From Blepharisma japonicum (lineage: Eukaryota; Ciliophora; Heterotrichea; Heterotrichida; Blepharismidae): a stretch of 32,620 nucleotides of DNA. The translations under genes and the position numbers were made by a program. The notes below the pieces were generated by a model, which saw only the letters and a program-made list of their open reading frames with translations, was not told the origin of the DNA and ran no database searches. Of the stretch, positions 8,976 through 19,686 are shown one piece after another (the stretch's first letter is position 1; the number at the start of each line of letters is the position of its first letter). The stretch spans positions 1 to 32,620 of the forward strand of contig CATKHK010000173.1 in NCBI GenBank assembly GCA_949751835.1, read 5' to 3'.

Positions 8976-9758
8976 ATGAGTGGGATAGTGACACTGACGA
9001 CTGATTTTGGGAATTCTGATTGATATGTGGGGGCGATGAAAGGGGTTTTATTGGGCATAAACCCAAAGGTGACTATAGTGGATATTACACATGATGTACC
9101 ACCTCAGGATATTATTGCTGGGTCATTTATTTTATTGAATTTCTGCGATTACTATCCTGAGAATACGATTCATGTAGCTATTGTAGATCCAGGGGTTGGG
9201 TCAGACAGAAGACCTATTACAGTGAGGTTAAGCAACTCTCAGATATTTATACTTCCAGACAATGGACTAATCAGCATGCTAACGTTGAAGCATCAAATTA
9301 TTGAGACTTATCTTATAACCAACTCTGAACTAATGCTGAAAAACACTAGCTTTACCTTTCATGGTCGTGATATTTTTGCTCCTGTAGCAGCCCATCTATC
9401 TAATGGTGCCTCATTAGCTAGCGTAGGGCCAAGTATTAATGATGCACAAATTTCCCCAATAACCAAACCTATATTGTCTAAAAACGAAATGATAGGGGAA
9501 ATTATTTATATTGATCACTATGGAAATTGTATAACAAATATAAAAGATGATCTGAAATATCCAATTGAAGAAATAAGTATTAAGAATCATAAATTTTCAT
9601 ATATAAACCAAACATATTCAGAGGTAGAGCCTGGGTCTCCATTAATTTTATTTGGAAGCCATCAATTTTTAGAAATTGCAGTTAACCAAGGTAATGCGCA
9701 GCAGTTATTAGGTATAAACAGGCATGATTTGGTTACTATCAAGCTTTTGCTTGATTAA
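8976..9758 (+). CDS. S-adenosyl-L-methionine hydrolase (DUF62 / SAM hydroxide adenosyltransferase)
   Basis: 260 residues, the usual length for the family, which converts SAM and water to adenosine and methionine and is related to fluorinase and chlorinase. The start is ATG 8976-8978; reading TGA 9021-9023 as Trp gives TTDFGNSDWYVGAMKG, the conserved N-terminal motif. The catalytic Asp-Arg-His set is visible: D71 in VDPGVGSDRR, R78/R79 and H129 in FHGRDIFAPVAAHL. DHYGNCITNI and the C-terminal FGSHQFLEIAVNQGNA also fit. The family is mainly bacterial and archaeal, so lateral acquisition is possible, although the TGA-Trp and AT-rich codons show full adaptation. No introns. Confidence 0.9.
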
Positions 9759-9917
9759 TTTTTTTTGAATTTATTTAAATTTTTAATGCTCTTCATGCAT
9801 GTTTTTCATAATAATAAATAAAAAATTATAAATTTAGCTTAACTAGCTATATTATGTACCCTATCAATTGTAGACTATAAGTTCAATAAAATTGCGGCTA
9901 AATAATTTCTAAAGAAA

Positions 9918-12900
9918 ATGCTGGTTCAATTTTTTTTAGCACTTATATGTTTTGCAGTAGGCTCAGTCCTGCCTATTGGGTTAGTCTACTCGTCCAACAC
10001 TGACTCAAGTTTTCTCTTGGCCCTCATTTCAAATATTGTAGGCCTCCAGCTTGAAATTAAAAATACTTTACAGCTCTCATTCAGCCTCGACGTCAAAATA
10101 GAAAGTATAGACTGCTCTTTAGCTAATGGCTCAAGCCCTTATCAAGTTCCTTCATCCTTTTCTGACGCGGGTGTCGTAGTGGTCATTGACGCTGCTAACT
10201 GCCTGGAGTATTCTGAATTTTTAGAATATATTTCAGTTTCAGCAGGCCTCGTTCAAATAGTTATTCAAAGATCATATGACGCTTTAAACGGAGAAATCCT
10301 GAACCCTAATACATTCTTCTTAGAAACCAATTATATCACTCAGGCATATGCATTTTTAGACATCATCAAACTCTATGGCTGGCAAAATCTTGGCTTAATC
10401 TACGATAATGCTCCAGAATCCATGAATTTTGCCAATTCTTTCAAAAAAATCAACCAAAACTCAGGAGCTACGATCAATGATGAAATTATTGTTAACACAG
10501 ACGAGCCAAACGTCGAGTCTTTTTTTGTATCAAGATTTCAATCCTCAACATTAAAGGCAGGTGCTAGAATTCTTTTGGTTTGCACAAACCCAAGTATTTC
10601 AGCACAGGTACTAAGAGCTGCAGATTTAAGTGTGATGGGGGGATCAGGATATGCATATATTTTTTGTAGCAGTGCTATGACTGATCTAGGAGATGTAAGC
10701 AAAAATTCATATGTAGACGCAGACGAAGCAAGCTTTGGAGTGCTAAAATCAGGGGCTATTGGGTTTCAGGCACTTGATGACCTGCATTATGATATTAAGC
10801 CAATGGCGCTTATAAGATCAATATTGATTTTAGTTATTCAAGGGTATCAAAACCAAGGCTTCCCAGGAAATAGTATTTCTGCATCGATGCTGGCTACCTA
10901 CTTATCGAGCAGTCCAACAATCTCAGATGCAAAATACCAAATTAGTTTGGATAGCAGTAGAATGAAGATAAGTTCATACAATATTTATAATATACAGAGC
11001 TTCAAGGATTACTTAATAGGGTCTTGGAGCTACAGCTCTAGGAAAATTAGTTTGACATCTAGCAGCTTGGTTTGGCCCGGGTTTAGTTCAACGACACCTA
11101 ATGATAAAATTCCTTATATTAAGCTTGGATTTCTATATCCTGGCCATGACACTTCTGGAGCTACTTTTACTATCGGAACGACCATAAAAAACGGCTTTGA
11201 ACTCGGAGTTGCAACAGTAAATAAAGAAAAAGTAATGGGTGACTACCAATTTTCTGTTAATTATATCGATACAAATATGTTAGCAACTTTAGCTGCCTCA
11301 AATGTTCAAACCTTGACCAGCTACAGCGTAATTGCATTCGTCGGCCCTTATAACACTGACGAAACAGCTGCTTATGAAGATGCCATCTTGGCGACTTCCA
11401 ACCCAAAACCTTTAATTACTTATGGCTGTGCATCAGGCAATTTTTCTTCCTCATCAAGCTACCCTAATTTTTTCAGGTCAATCCAAGCTTATGACCTTGA
11501 AGGCACCGCAGTAGCTGTCCTCCTAAACCAAATAAAATGGAAAAAAATCTGTGTCATTTACACTTTGGATGATTATGGCTCTCAAATGTATAAAAGTCTT
11601 GTAAAAAATATCCTTTCTTTATCCATAGAAATAAGAAATAAAGAATCAAAAAGAGGAATCAGGTACAGTGGCGTAGGATCCACAATAAGCCAGCAAACCA
11701 AAGATGACGTAGATGATGCACTTTCTGCTGTTGTAAGAAAGCAATGCAAAGTCATTGTGTATTTGGGAGACTATGGACTAACGCCATATGTTGCGAAAAC
11801 TGCATATGAGAAAGAACTTTATGGATCAGACTATGCGTGGATTGGAGCCAGATGGATTAATAGCGATTTGACTGCATTAGTCACAAAAAGCTATAGTGAC
11901 AGCTCCTCTAAAATTTGGGATGTGCTTGAAGGAGCTGTGGGGCTTGATTATAGAACCATAGTGGGCACTGAAGGGACCACGTTTGCTGCTAATTATACAG
12001 CTGCTTATCCATCAGCACCTTATACTGTTTACTCCGTTTATGCATATGATATCGCTTTTTTCCTGGCAAATGCTATAAGCTCTATTGTTACTGTAGGAGA
12101 TAATTTCAATAGCGGAACTGATTTAATCAGAACTTTACGCTCTGCTGATTTTACAGGGGCGAGTGGGATCTTCAAAGTCATCACTGAATCAAATGATAGG
12201 TTCGGGATAGGCTACTTCGTGGTCAATGTGCAGAAAGGAGTTATAAAAAACGTCCAAGTTTATGATCCTTCTACTTCTTCTGGATTTATTAGTATTGACG
12301 AAAATACCATTTTGTATCATGACGGGTCTGCTAGTCCTACTGATGATACCTGGTCGACTTTTTATGACTGTCCATTTGCTGAAAAAATGGTTACTGTTGA
12401 TAATGTTGGTGTAGGAATCGTGGTTTTAATTGGAGGGTTCCTTTTTATAGTCACTCTGATATTAAGTTATTTTGCTTATAAAAAGTGAAGGCTATTAGAA
12501 ATCCAAGAAATTAATGAGCCAGTGCTGCAAAGCTGGAAAGATACGATGGTTTTTCTTACCATTGCTATTGAGTTTTGCCAGTTTGTTGCAATTGCTCCGA
12601 CTTTCCCAGCACTGGAGTCAGTGGTTAGAGGTTTCTCTAATGTGTTTATGATTGACGCTTTAAAAGTTTCACACAGCAATAAGCAAGGATTTTGGGCCAT
12701 GCTAAGTTGTGTATGTGCTTTATGCATAATTTGGTTTTTAATTATCATTTCTATTATGAACAACGTTGAAAAATATATCCAAAACAGTGTTCTCTGCCAA
12801 AGAATATATGAACTTATGAACAACTTATATTTACCGTTTTTCGGGAATACTATGTTTTTGCCTTTTATGACCATTTTGCTTGATGTTTTTGTATGTGACC

Positions 12901-13568
12901 ACAAAGCGCAAAAAAAAGCATTCGTCTGACGAGACTGTTATATGAATTGCTGGGGAAGTGAACATTCGCCTTATATTATCATTTCAGTTATAGCCATGAT
13001 ATGCTATGAGCCACTTGCAGCATTTTCACGGCCCCTATGGCAGCAAGCGAAAACTGGTATGAACATCATGATTACACCTTTCTTTTTGCTATTCAAAACT
13101 TGTGCCCAAATCCTTTTAATTGCTATTGGAAAATCTTTGCAAGGTACTTCAGTGATTGCTCATGGGGTTGTTTTCTCTACTTTATTCATCGCATTCACTA
13201 TTGTTACGTATAAAATGAAGCCATTTAACTATGGGAGATGCAACTTATGGGAAATAACGTCATTAATCGCAGTATGCTATATATCAGTTTTGGCTACTTT
13301 GGCAAATATAGGGAATTCTTCAAATATTGCGTGATTCATAGCTCTTGCGGCTGGATGGATAATTATGGTAATTGTAGCAGTTTTTATTCAGAAGAGATAT
13401 TTTCCGAATTATTTGACTTCGACTGGGTCTAGGGGGAAAAGAAAAATATATGACGCGATTATTGTGAGGAAAGGAAGCCAACTGGATTCTGTAGATATAG
13501 ATAACTCCAATATGGTTGAGGATCAGCAAGTCCCGACTCCGATGGGTGCTTCTCAAATAAACATATAA
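9918..13568 (+). CDS. Large receptor: signal peptide, two periplasmic-binding-like domains, multi-pass membrane region
   Basis: 1216 residues, one exon, with TGA-Trp at 12486, 12927 and 13332 and stop TAA at 13566-13568. Residues 1-25 form a signal peptide (MLVQFFLALICFAVG...). Residues ~30-375 and ~395-800 resemble type 1 periplasmic binding folds as in ANF/class C GPCR ligand domains; the second is clearer (KLGFLYPG, VIAFVGPYNTDE, FFRSIQAYDLEG, WKKICVIYTLDDYGSQMY). A first membrane span lies at ~829-853, followed by about eight more hydrophobic segments, one carrying CYEPLAAFSRPLWQQ. With about nine spans it is not a textbook 7TM_3 receptor. It is likely a surface sensor or a ciliate-specific receptor/channel; the ligand is unknown. 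Its 3' end is 17 bp from the convergent neighbour. A fragment of its 5' end is duplicated at 1862-2202. Confidence 0.8.
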
Positions 13569-13585
13569 ATTATAATAAATATAGC

Positions 13586-14320
13586 TTATTTAGCATAGAC
13601 AGTGATGTGATTGATTATAGGCAGCTCTTTAGAAACAACCCCTGATGAGTTTACTATCTCAAACTCTATTTTTAACTCCGGCTTGTTATGCTTAATTGTA
13701 GCTCTGATTGGGCTTGTCCAGACTCCGTCTCCCATGCTCCAATGATGTGAATCCATCCAAGCCAGTCTTCCGTCTACCTTCATCAATAGTCCTTCTCCTG
13801 CCCACTGCTTACTCTCAAAATGCACGTTTGTCGTTATTTGTATATAGCTGTGCTCCTTAATTTCGCTCATTTCAATTGGCAACTGATCAAAAATGCCAAT
13901 TTCTTCCCATTGCGGAACCTTGATTTCCAAAAAGCTTGAAAAATCTTCCCCTCCTTTGAGCTTTGACTGCACAATAGGCTTGGTGTCTAGGAAAGTAGAG
14001 TATTCCTCGCGTTTAGTTTCCAGGAGACTTGTAGTGTAGGTAATTTCTCCATTAATTTTTACTTTTCCTGATAATAAAATTTCTGTATTTAAGGCGATGA
14101 TTTTGTCGACTGTTAAGGTGTTAGCAGTGATTTCATTGGCTTCGGCGTACTCTGAGACAAAACTATCGGCTTCGGCAGTTGTGCAGGCGAATGAGGATCC
14201 ATCTGGAAGCTCTATGGAATAAGAATCGACTAAGTTGGTGATATTGACATCCCCAGGGGCTGTGATTGGGTTTTTAGCTTGAACTAAGGAAAAGATGCTG
14301 AAAATTAAACTGATGACCAT
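13586..14320 (-). CDS. Secreted or lumenal protein, uncharacterised
   Basis: 244 residues with a clear signal peptide (VISLIFSIFSLVQA, cleavage likely before KNPI) and no other membrane span. Features include a hydrophilic middle (LLETKREEYSTFLDTK) and a C-terminal half rich in beta-like strands, with SMGDGVWTSPIRATIKH. There are no in-frame TGA codons. It lies tail-to-tail with the receptor (17 bp) and 49 bp downstream of the VWA gene on the same strand. No family recognised; it is probably exported or in a secretory compartment. Confidence 0.7.
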   Translation of the reverse strand: MVISLIFSIFSLVQAKNPITAPGDVNITNLVDSYSIELPDGSSFACTTAEADSFVSEYAEANEITANTLTVDKIIALNTEILLSGKVKINGEITYTTSLLETKREEYSTFLDTKPIVQSKLKGGEDFSSFLEIKVPQWEEIGIFDQLPIEMSEIKEHSYIQITTNVHFESKQWAGEGLLMKVDGRLAWMDSHHWSMGDGVWTSPIRATIKHNKPELKIEFEIVNSSGVVSKELPIINHITVYAK

Positions 14321-14369
14321 TTTAATTATCCGTTTATAATTTTATAAGGTGCAACTCAATTATTTTAAA

Positions 14370-17300
14370 TTAAAATGGCCTACACCTATCAAATAAGCCT
14401 TTGTTTTGAGGCTGTGCTGGCGCATATTCAACTCTTTCATAAACTCTTCTAGGACGGGGTCTTTTATTTTTCCTATTATCAATTTTCCTCTTTTTTACCA
14501 AGTTTTTCCTCTTATTCCCCACTGCTTTTGGCCTTGGCGCTTTTTGGCCTTTATTTTTCATCTCCCAGTGCCTTGGATCGACCACATTTTTTTTCGGCTT
14601 CGAATAAGGAACAAATTCTCCAGCCATTCTCCTATATTGCTTTTCTATATGTTCGCTTTTTGTGGGAAATACCTCTTTCCACTGCTCCATAGTCCCTGAT
14701 TCCATGTTATTTTTCCATATCTTATGGAATGTCTTCTTATTTGGGGCCCACAAAGCATAGCCATCACCATAGTTCTTGTCCATGACCAATTTTACACCCT
14801 GATAGTGCCCATGTGTCAGCATTTTTGCTTTTTCTAAAGCTAAAGGCACGTTTTTATGCTTTAAGGCGTCCACAAAAAGGTTAAAAGTGTGATGGCCTTG
14901 GCATATCCCATATAAGCACCCTGCAGCTTCTTCAAGATTTACCGTGCTCTTAAAAGCTTCTGCCCTTTCTTCACCTTCTTTTAATTGCAGCTCATATAAG
15001 ATTTTCGACTTATTTGCAGCGATCTCACGGTTTACTGTGTCTGAATAAGTTTTTTGGACAAAAGCAATCGACTCTTCAAGGCTAAAAACATTGGGAATTT
15101 CTCCTTTTACAATAGAAACTTTTCTAACTTCATCTGTATGCCCAAAGCATTCAATTAAAAATGCAAGCTTCTGCTCATTAGCAATAATCCCGAGATCTTC
15201 CAAAGAGTTTATATCAATTCCAACATGTGAAAGCTCAGATTTTAAATTGCTTGTATGCAAGAAAGCATTGACTTTTCCCCATGACTCAACTGCTGAAGGG
15301 CTTAAAGCCTCAATTCGGTCTGAAAACTTGAATTTTTCAATTTCCATTTCTTTTCCTTTTTCCTTGAAATCTTTGGCAAATGAGCTGTAGATTTCAGCAT
15401 ATGAAGCGTTTGGCTTATTAAGGCTTTCTCCTAATGCTTTGAGCTGGCTTTCAGTGTTGATTTCAAGCAGCTCCTTGCATAAGTCACTGAATTTTTTCGC
15501 ATTTCTCGAAAATTCTCGTCTGGTTTCTTCTTCAACTATAAGTTTGAAAATGTTTTTATATTCAACAAGATCTCCTGCTTCCATTGCAATTGAAACTTGG
15601 CACAAGAAAATCTTGGAATTTGGGATAGTTTCAGGCAGTCTTGAAGTTGGATCACTTATATACTGTAATAACAGTTTGCTGAAGACCTCAAAATAAGCTT
15701 CTCTATTATCAATATATATCTGAAGACAGACTTCCTTAATATATCCTATGATTTCTTTAGGCAAATTATCGCTTTCCCTTGCTTTTATTAATAGCATATA
15801 AGGAACGATGGCCAATTGCTCTGGACTGTACCCAAAAACATCAACTTGTGTTGTAAATCCTAATGCTGATTTTATTCGGTTTTTTGATACATTCCAATGC
15901 TCTTCACACAAATAAAGAGGCATTAGTGCATTAATAGGGAAATCTGATAAGTTTTCACATGCCTGAGAGGCTGGAGGAGGCATTTCTCCATGCCTATAAC
16001 CTACGCGTCCTTGAATTATTTGTCCTGCTTTTGTGGTGAATAAATCAGACTCTATAAATGAGTCGAAAGAAACCAAGTCTTCTGAAACTCCAGTTACTGT
16101 GATTCCATAAGGGTCACTTGATAAGTTTTGAGGCCTTTGGACACAGAAAGTGGCACATAAGCAGTCTCCTTTGGAAATTAAATCGAAAATATTTAGGCTC
16201 GATATTTTGCATTCCAAATGAGAAATCCTTTTATTCTCTCTTAAATGTTCAATGCTAGCTACCCCTTTAGCTTTATTTATATTAGCTTCCGCAAGTTGGA
16301 ATTCAAAATACGCGTCTTTATGCTCTTTGACTATTTTTACTTCTAAATTCTTCTTCAACTGTATTGCATTAGCTACAGCTGAAAGATTGGCAACGTCAAG
16401 ATTTTCCAAGTCATTTCCATCTCCTTCAGTCAATTCTCGGAATTTCCCAATCAATTCAATGCCTGCGTTATAAAAAGGAGTGATCTGCATCATCCAAAGA
16501 GGCGAATAGAACTGAGACTGTGTGTATAAATCATTAAGTCTCCTTTCAGCCTCATTGATCAAATTCTCCATCTCTCTAAGTTTCAGTCTTGATCCAGCAG
16601 CACCTGCCTCCAGAGTTTTTAGCACCTTTGTGCTGAGAAAAGATAATAATAAGTCGATGGTTTCTTTAAGGTTAAATTCATCGCTTCTTATTGTTTCAAT
16701 TTGGAAATTTTTAACACGGCTACCTTGATGAAGCTCTGCAGTGCACTCTCCTAAATCATTTTCTGACATATAAATCATCCCTTCAGGTTTTCCAGTGCTG
16801 AGATTTTCTTGGACAAGAATTTGGTAGACTTGGCCTTCAGCATACACTTTTCCTCATATTGAGAGCTCAAAAGCTAAATTATAGACATTGTTGACAGCTA
16901 CCGGGATACGTCCGCCATCAGGAACATATTGAAAAGTTCCTGGTCTTGTCCCACTATTTGACAATCTAGTTAGCAAGTCTGCGTTATGGTACTCATCAAA
17001 GCCAATACAATGAACAGCAATTGAGACTTTTGCCTCTTCCATCTGTGCCTTAAATTCCTCCATAAGTGGAGTTAAAAAGGCTAGCCCATCATCATCGTCA
17101 CCATCAGAGAGCCACACACAAAAGACGTTTTTCATGTTTTCCTTCAAAATATGCTCTTTCATTGCTAAAATCACGTTTTTGAACTCTGTTCCTCCACTCC
17201 CTTTTAATTGTTCAATCTTTCTGATCATTTCGTCATAGCCACTTGTAATAGAACTCATTTCTTCGAAAACATGGCTAAAAGTATAAATTGTGACTGGGAT

Positions 17301-17504
17301 GTCCATTTTCCGAAATTTTGACACCAAGCTGCTAGCAGCTCCTCGGGCATCTTCAATAGGGTAGCCGTTCATAGATCCACTTTTATCAATAGCAAAAATT
17401 GCGTGAAGTTCTTGATCAGAAGATTCATCGATCGCAGGTATTTGGAAACGTAAGGAAATAAATTCACTTACGATATGAATTAGCTCGGCTTGGAGAACAT
17501 CCAT
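14370..17504 (-). CDS. VWA-domain protein with long helical C-terminal region and basic tail
   Basis: 1044 residues, with TGA-Trp at 16854-16856 joining two frames. The start ATG 17502-17504 has an in-frame TAA seven codons upstream. The VWA domain (~34-215) has an intact MIDAS: D40xS42xS44 in DKSGSM, T106 in GGTEF and D134 in WLSDGDDDD, so metal-dependent protein binding is expected. The remaining ~820 residues are mainly alpha-helical with no domain I recognise. The tail (~980-1044) is very basic (KNLVKKRKIDNRKNKRPRPR) and could be a nuclear localisation or RNA-binding tract. No signal peptide, so cytosolic or nuclear. It diverges from the E2 gene across 167 bp. Confidence 0.8.
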
Positions 17505-17671
17505 TGTTTTATTTGCAGAAGATTAGGAAATATGGATTTTATTTGCAAGAAGTCGTCTGATAGGAGCTATTATAATTATTTTTGAAATAATAATAGTTCC
17601 TATATGAAAATTTAAAATAAGTTATTTAATATAATTCAGAACTATCCAGAACAGTCTTACAAAAAATAAAT

Positions 17672-18259
17672 ATGAGTCGACAGTGTTTGAGCCGTTTGCA
17701 TAAAGAATATGAAATGATCATGAAAGACCCTATTCCTAACGCAATTGCATGTCCAGATCCTCAAAACTGACTGCATTGGCACTTTGTTGTGTTCGGATTG
17801 GACAATCCCTATACAAATGGAGTCTACCACTGTGAGCTTAGATTTCCAATTGATTACCCAATGGCTCCTCCTTCAATTATCATGCACACTCCAAGTGGGC
17901 GATTTGACCCTGGCCAAAGAATTTGTACTTCTATGTCTGACTATCATCCAGAGTCTTGGAGTCCTATATGGAGCGTAAGCACAATAATCATGGGCTTTAT
18001 AAGCTTTATGCAAAGTGAAGAAAATGCTGCTGGCACAGTTTCTGCTTCCAATATCGAAAAACAAAGGCTGGCTAATCTGAGTAAAGATTTTAACATGAAA
18101 TGTCCGAAGTTTGTAGAGCTTTTTGAGCCTTTTTTTGAGAAAATAATGCCTAAAGAGACGGTTGTAGAGCCTCCTGCTGTTAAAGAAAAAAGTGGGCCGA
18201 ATTGGTTTTTCTTAGGGATGCTCTTAATGATAATAGTAGGATACTACTCTTATAGTTAA
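17672..18259 (+). CDS. UBE2J2: Tail-anchored ubiquitin-conjugating enzyme E2 (UBC6/UBE2J type)
   Basis: 195 residues; the start ATG 17672-17674 gives the family N-terminus (CLSRLHKEYEMIMKDP), and TGA 17768-17770 encodes a Trp. The catalytic Cys is C85 in RICTSMSDYHPESWSPIW, followed by SVSTIIMGFISFM, typical of the UBC6/UBE2J subfamily rather than canonical HPN-type E2s. A C-terminal hydrophobic segment (~177-195, WFFLGMLLMIIVGYY) is a tail anchor. The known role is ER-associated degradation with ER-membrane E3 ligases. The next gene, SepSecS, starts only 26 bp after the stop codon. The RING-CH/FHA gene at 29215-30678 could be an E3, but no link between them is shown. Confidence 0.93.
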
Positions 18260-18285
18260 ACGAGATATATATAAATTCATTATAA

Positions 18286-19686
18286 ATGGATAGCAGAAAT
18301 CTCCAATTAGCAAAAGAAATTATAGGAAAGACTCTGGGGCAGTCAGGAGAAGATGTAAAGGATATATAGTCGCTTAATAGTCTTGTGAAGGAACTGAGAA
18401 TATTGCTGTCTCAAAAGAAATTGCCAAAAGAACCATGGACTGATTTAATGATGCAAAGCGTCCTTACAGACTTAGCTATGATGGATTCTAATAATTTTAC
18501 TTCAAGAGCTGGAGTGGGGGAAAGAGAAGGAAGAGTTTTCTCTTCAATTGTCCAGCAGAGACACTTTTATTTTTCACATGGAATTGGGAGATCAGGAGAA
18601 ATTTCAGCTATTCAGCCTAAAGCTGCAGGGTCAAGCTTAATGGCGATTCTTACTAATAATTTTGCCAAACATGCATTGAAAATTTCTGGGATAAGAAAAG
18701 TTGACTGTATGGTTGTGCCAATGGCTACTGGGATGTCTATATCATTGGTACTGCTTGCGCTAAAGCCTCAGAGACCGGTATTAGTAACTTAGCAAGCTAA
18801 ATATGTGGTGTGAACAAGAATTGACCAAAAGACTTGCTTAAAATGCATATATACGATTGGGTTGCAAGCAATAGTGGTAGAGCCAGAATTAAAAGGAGAC
18901 GCAATAGTGACTGGAGACGTCCTTAATTCTATTGAGAGTGTTCCTATTGATGAAATCTTGTGCGTTTTGTCAACAACTAGCTGTTTTGCTCCCAGGGAGC
19001 CAGATGATGTAGAGAGAATTTCAATTATTTGCAAAGAAAAAGGGATTCCTCACGTTATTAATAATGCATATGGACTTCAATGCCACAAAATCTGTGAAAA
19101 AATATCAAACTCAATAAGAAATGGAAGAGTTGATGCTATTGTACAAAGTACAGACAAAAATTTTATGGTTCCTGTTGGAGGAGCAGTGATTGCTTGTCCG
19201 AGCTCTGAATTTCTTAAAAATATATCATCAACTTATCCAGGCCGCGCATCCGGTGCTCCAATTCTGGATCTTTTTGTGACCTTTTTATCTATGGGTGAAA
19301 CAGGGTATCAAAGAATTCTTAGAGAAAGAAGATCATTAGTTCAAACATTCAAGCAAAGACTTCAGGATTTTGCTCATTCATTCGGCGAAAGGCTATTGGA
19401 ATCACCAAATAATACAATTTCATTTGCTGTTTCCCTAGACCATTTTCCTAATCCAACATCAATAGGCTCTTCGCTGTTTTTAAGGAGAGTGTCAGGAACT
19501 CGAGTAATTACTCCCGAGTCAAATAAATCAGTGTGCGGAATTTCCTTCAACAGTTATGGGGCAAGCTATAGCAATTATCCTGCAGCTTATATAACAGCTG
19601 CTTGTGCTGTTGGACTATCACTACGAGAAATCGATCTATTTTTTGAGCGTTTATCTCAAGTCTTAAGAGATTCGAGAACAAACTAG
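18286..19686 (+). CDS. SEPSECS: O-phosphoseryl-tRNA(Sec) selenium transferase (SepSecS)
   Basis: 456 residues after removing two 15-nt introns (18355-18369 and 18778-18792). This PLP enzyme converts phosphoseryl-tRNA(Sec) to selenocysteinyl-tRNA(Sec), the last step of eukaryotic Sec synthesis. Family motifs are intact: DSNNFTSRAGVGEREGRV, GIGRSGEISAIQPKAAGSS (~94-112), VPMATGMS, RIDQKTCLKC, STTSCFAPREPD, INNAYGLQ, and the PLP lysine K281 in STDKNFMVPVGGA, then YPGRASGAP. TGA 18811-18813 encodes W166 in KYVVWTRIDQK, where the family has Trp. Stop is TAG. It is slightly shorter than the human enzyme. A decayed copy of its 3' end lies just downstream. Confidence 0.95.
18355..18369 (+). other. 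15-nt intron 1 of SepSecS
   Basis: GTAAAGGATATATAG, phase 0, between Asp23 and Ser24. Removal restores the frame interrupted by the TAG that forms the intron's own 3' end. A at position 10. Confidence 0.9.
18778..18792 (+). other. 15-nt intron 2 of SepSecS
   Basis: GTATTAGTAACTTAG, phase 0. Removal joins KPQRP to QAKYVVW, matching the contiguous conserved segment of the family. If retained, the terminal TAG stops translation. A at position 10. Confidence 0.95.

Noticed and set aside
12476-12904. 142-codon minus-strand open frame
   Set aside because: Lies opposite the receptor membrane region, which is continuous when TGA is Trp.
18385-18792. SepSecS as three broken pieces (pseudogene with TAG stops)
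   Set aside because: Both TAGs are the last bases of 15-nt GT-AG introns, and removal restores conserved sequence exactly.
18355-18792. TAG read as an amino acid (Gln or similar) in SepSecS
   Set aside because: The inserted residues have no counterpart in the family, whereas splicing gives a perfect join; TAG also ends SepSecS and other genes.
18811-18813. TGA in SepSecS as a selenocysteine codon
   Set aside because: The family has Trp at this position (VVW/IIW before xRIDQK), so Trp is the natural reading.
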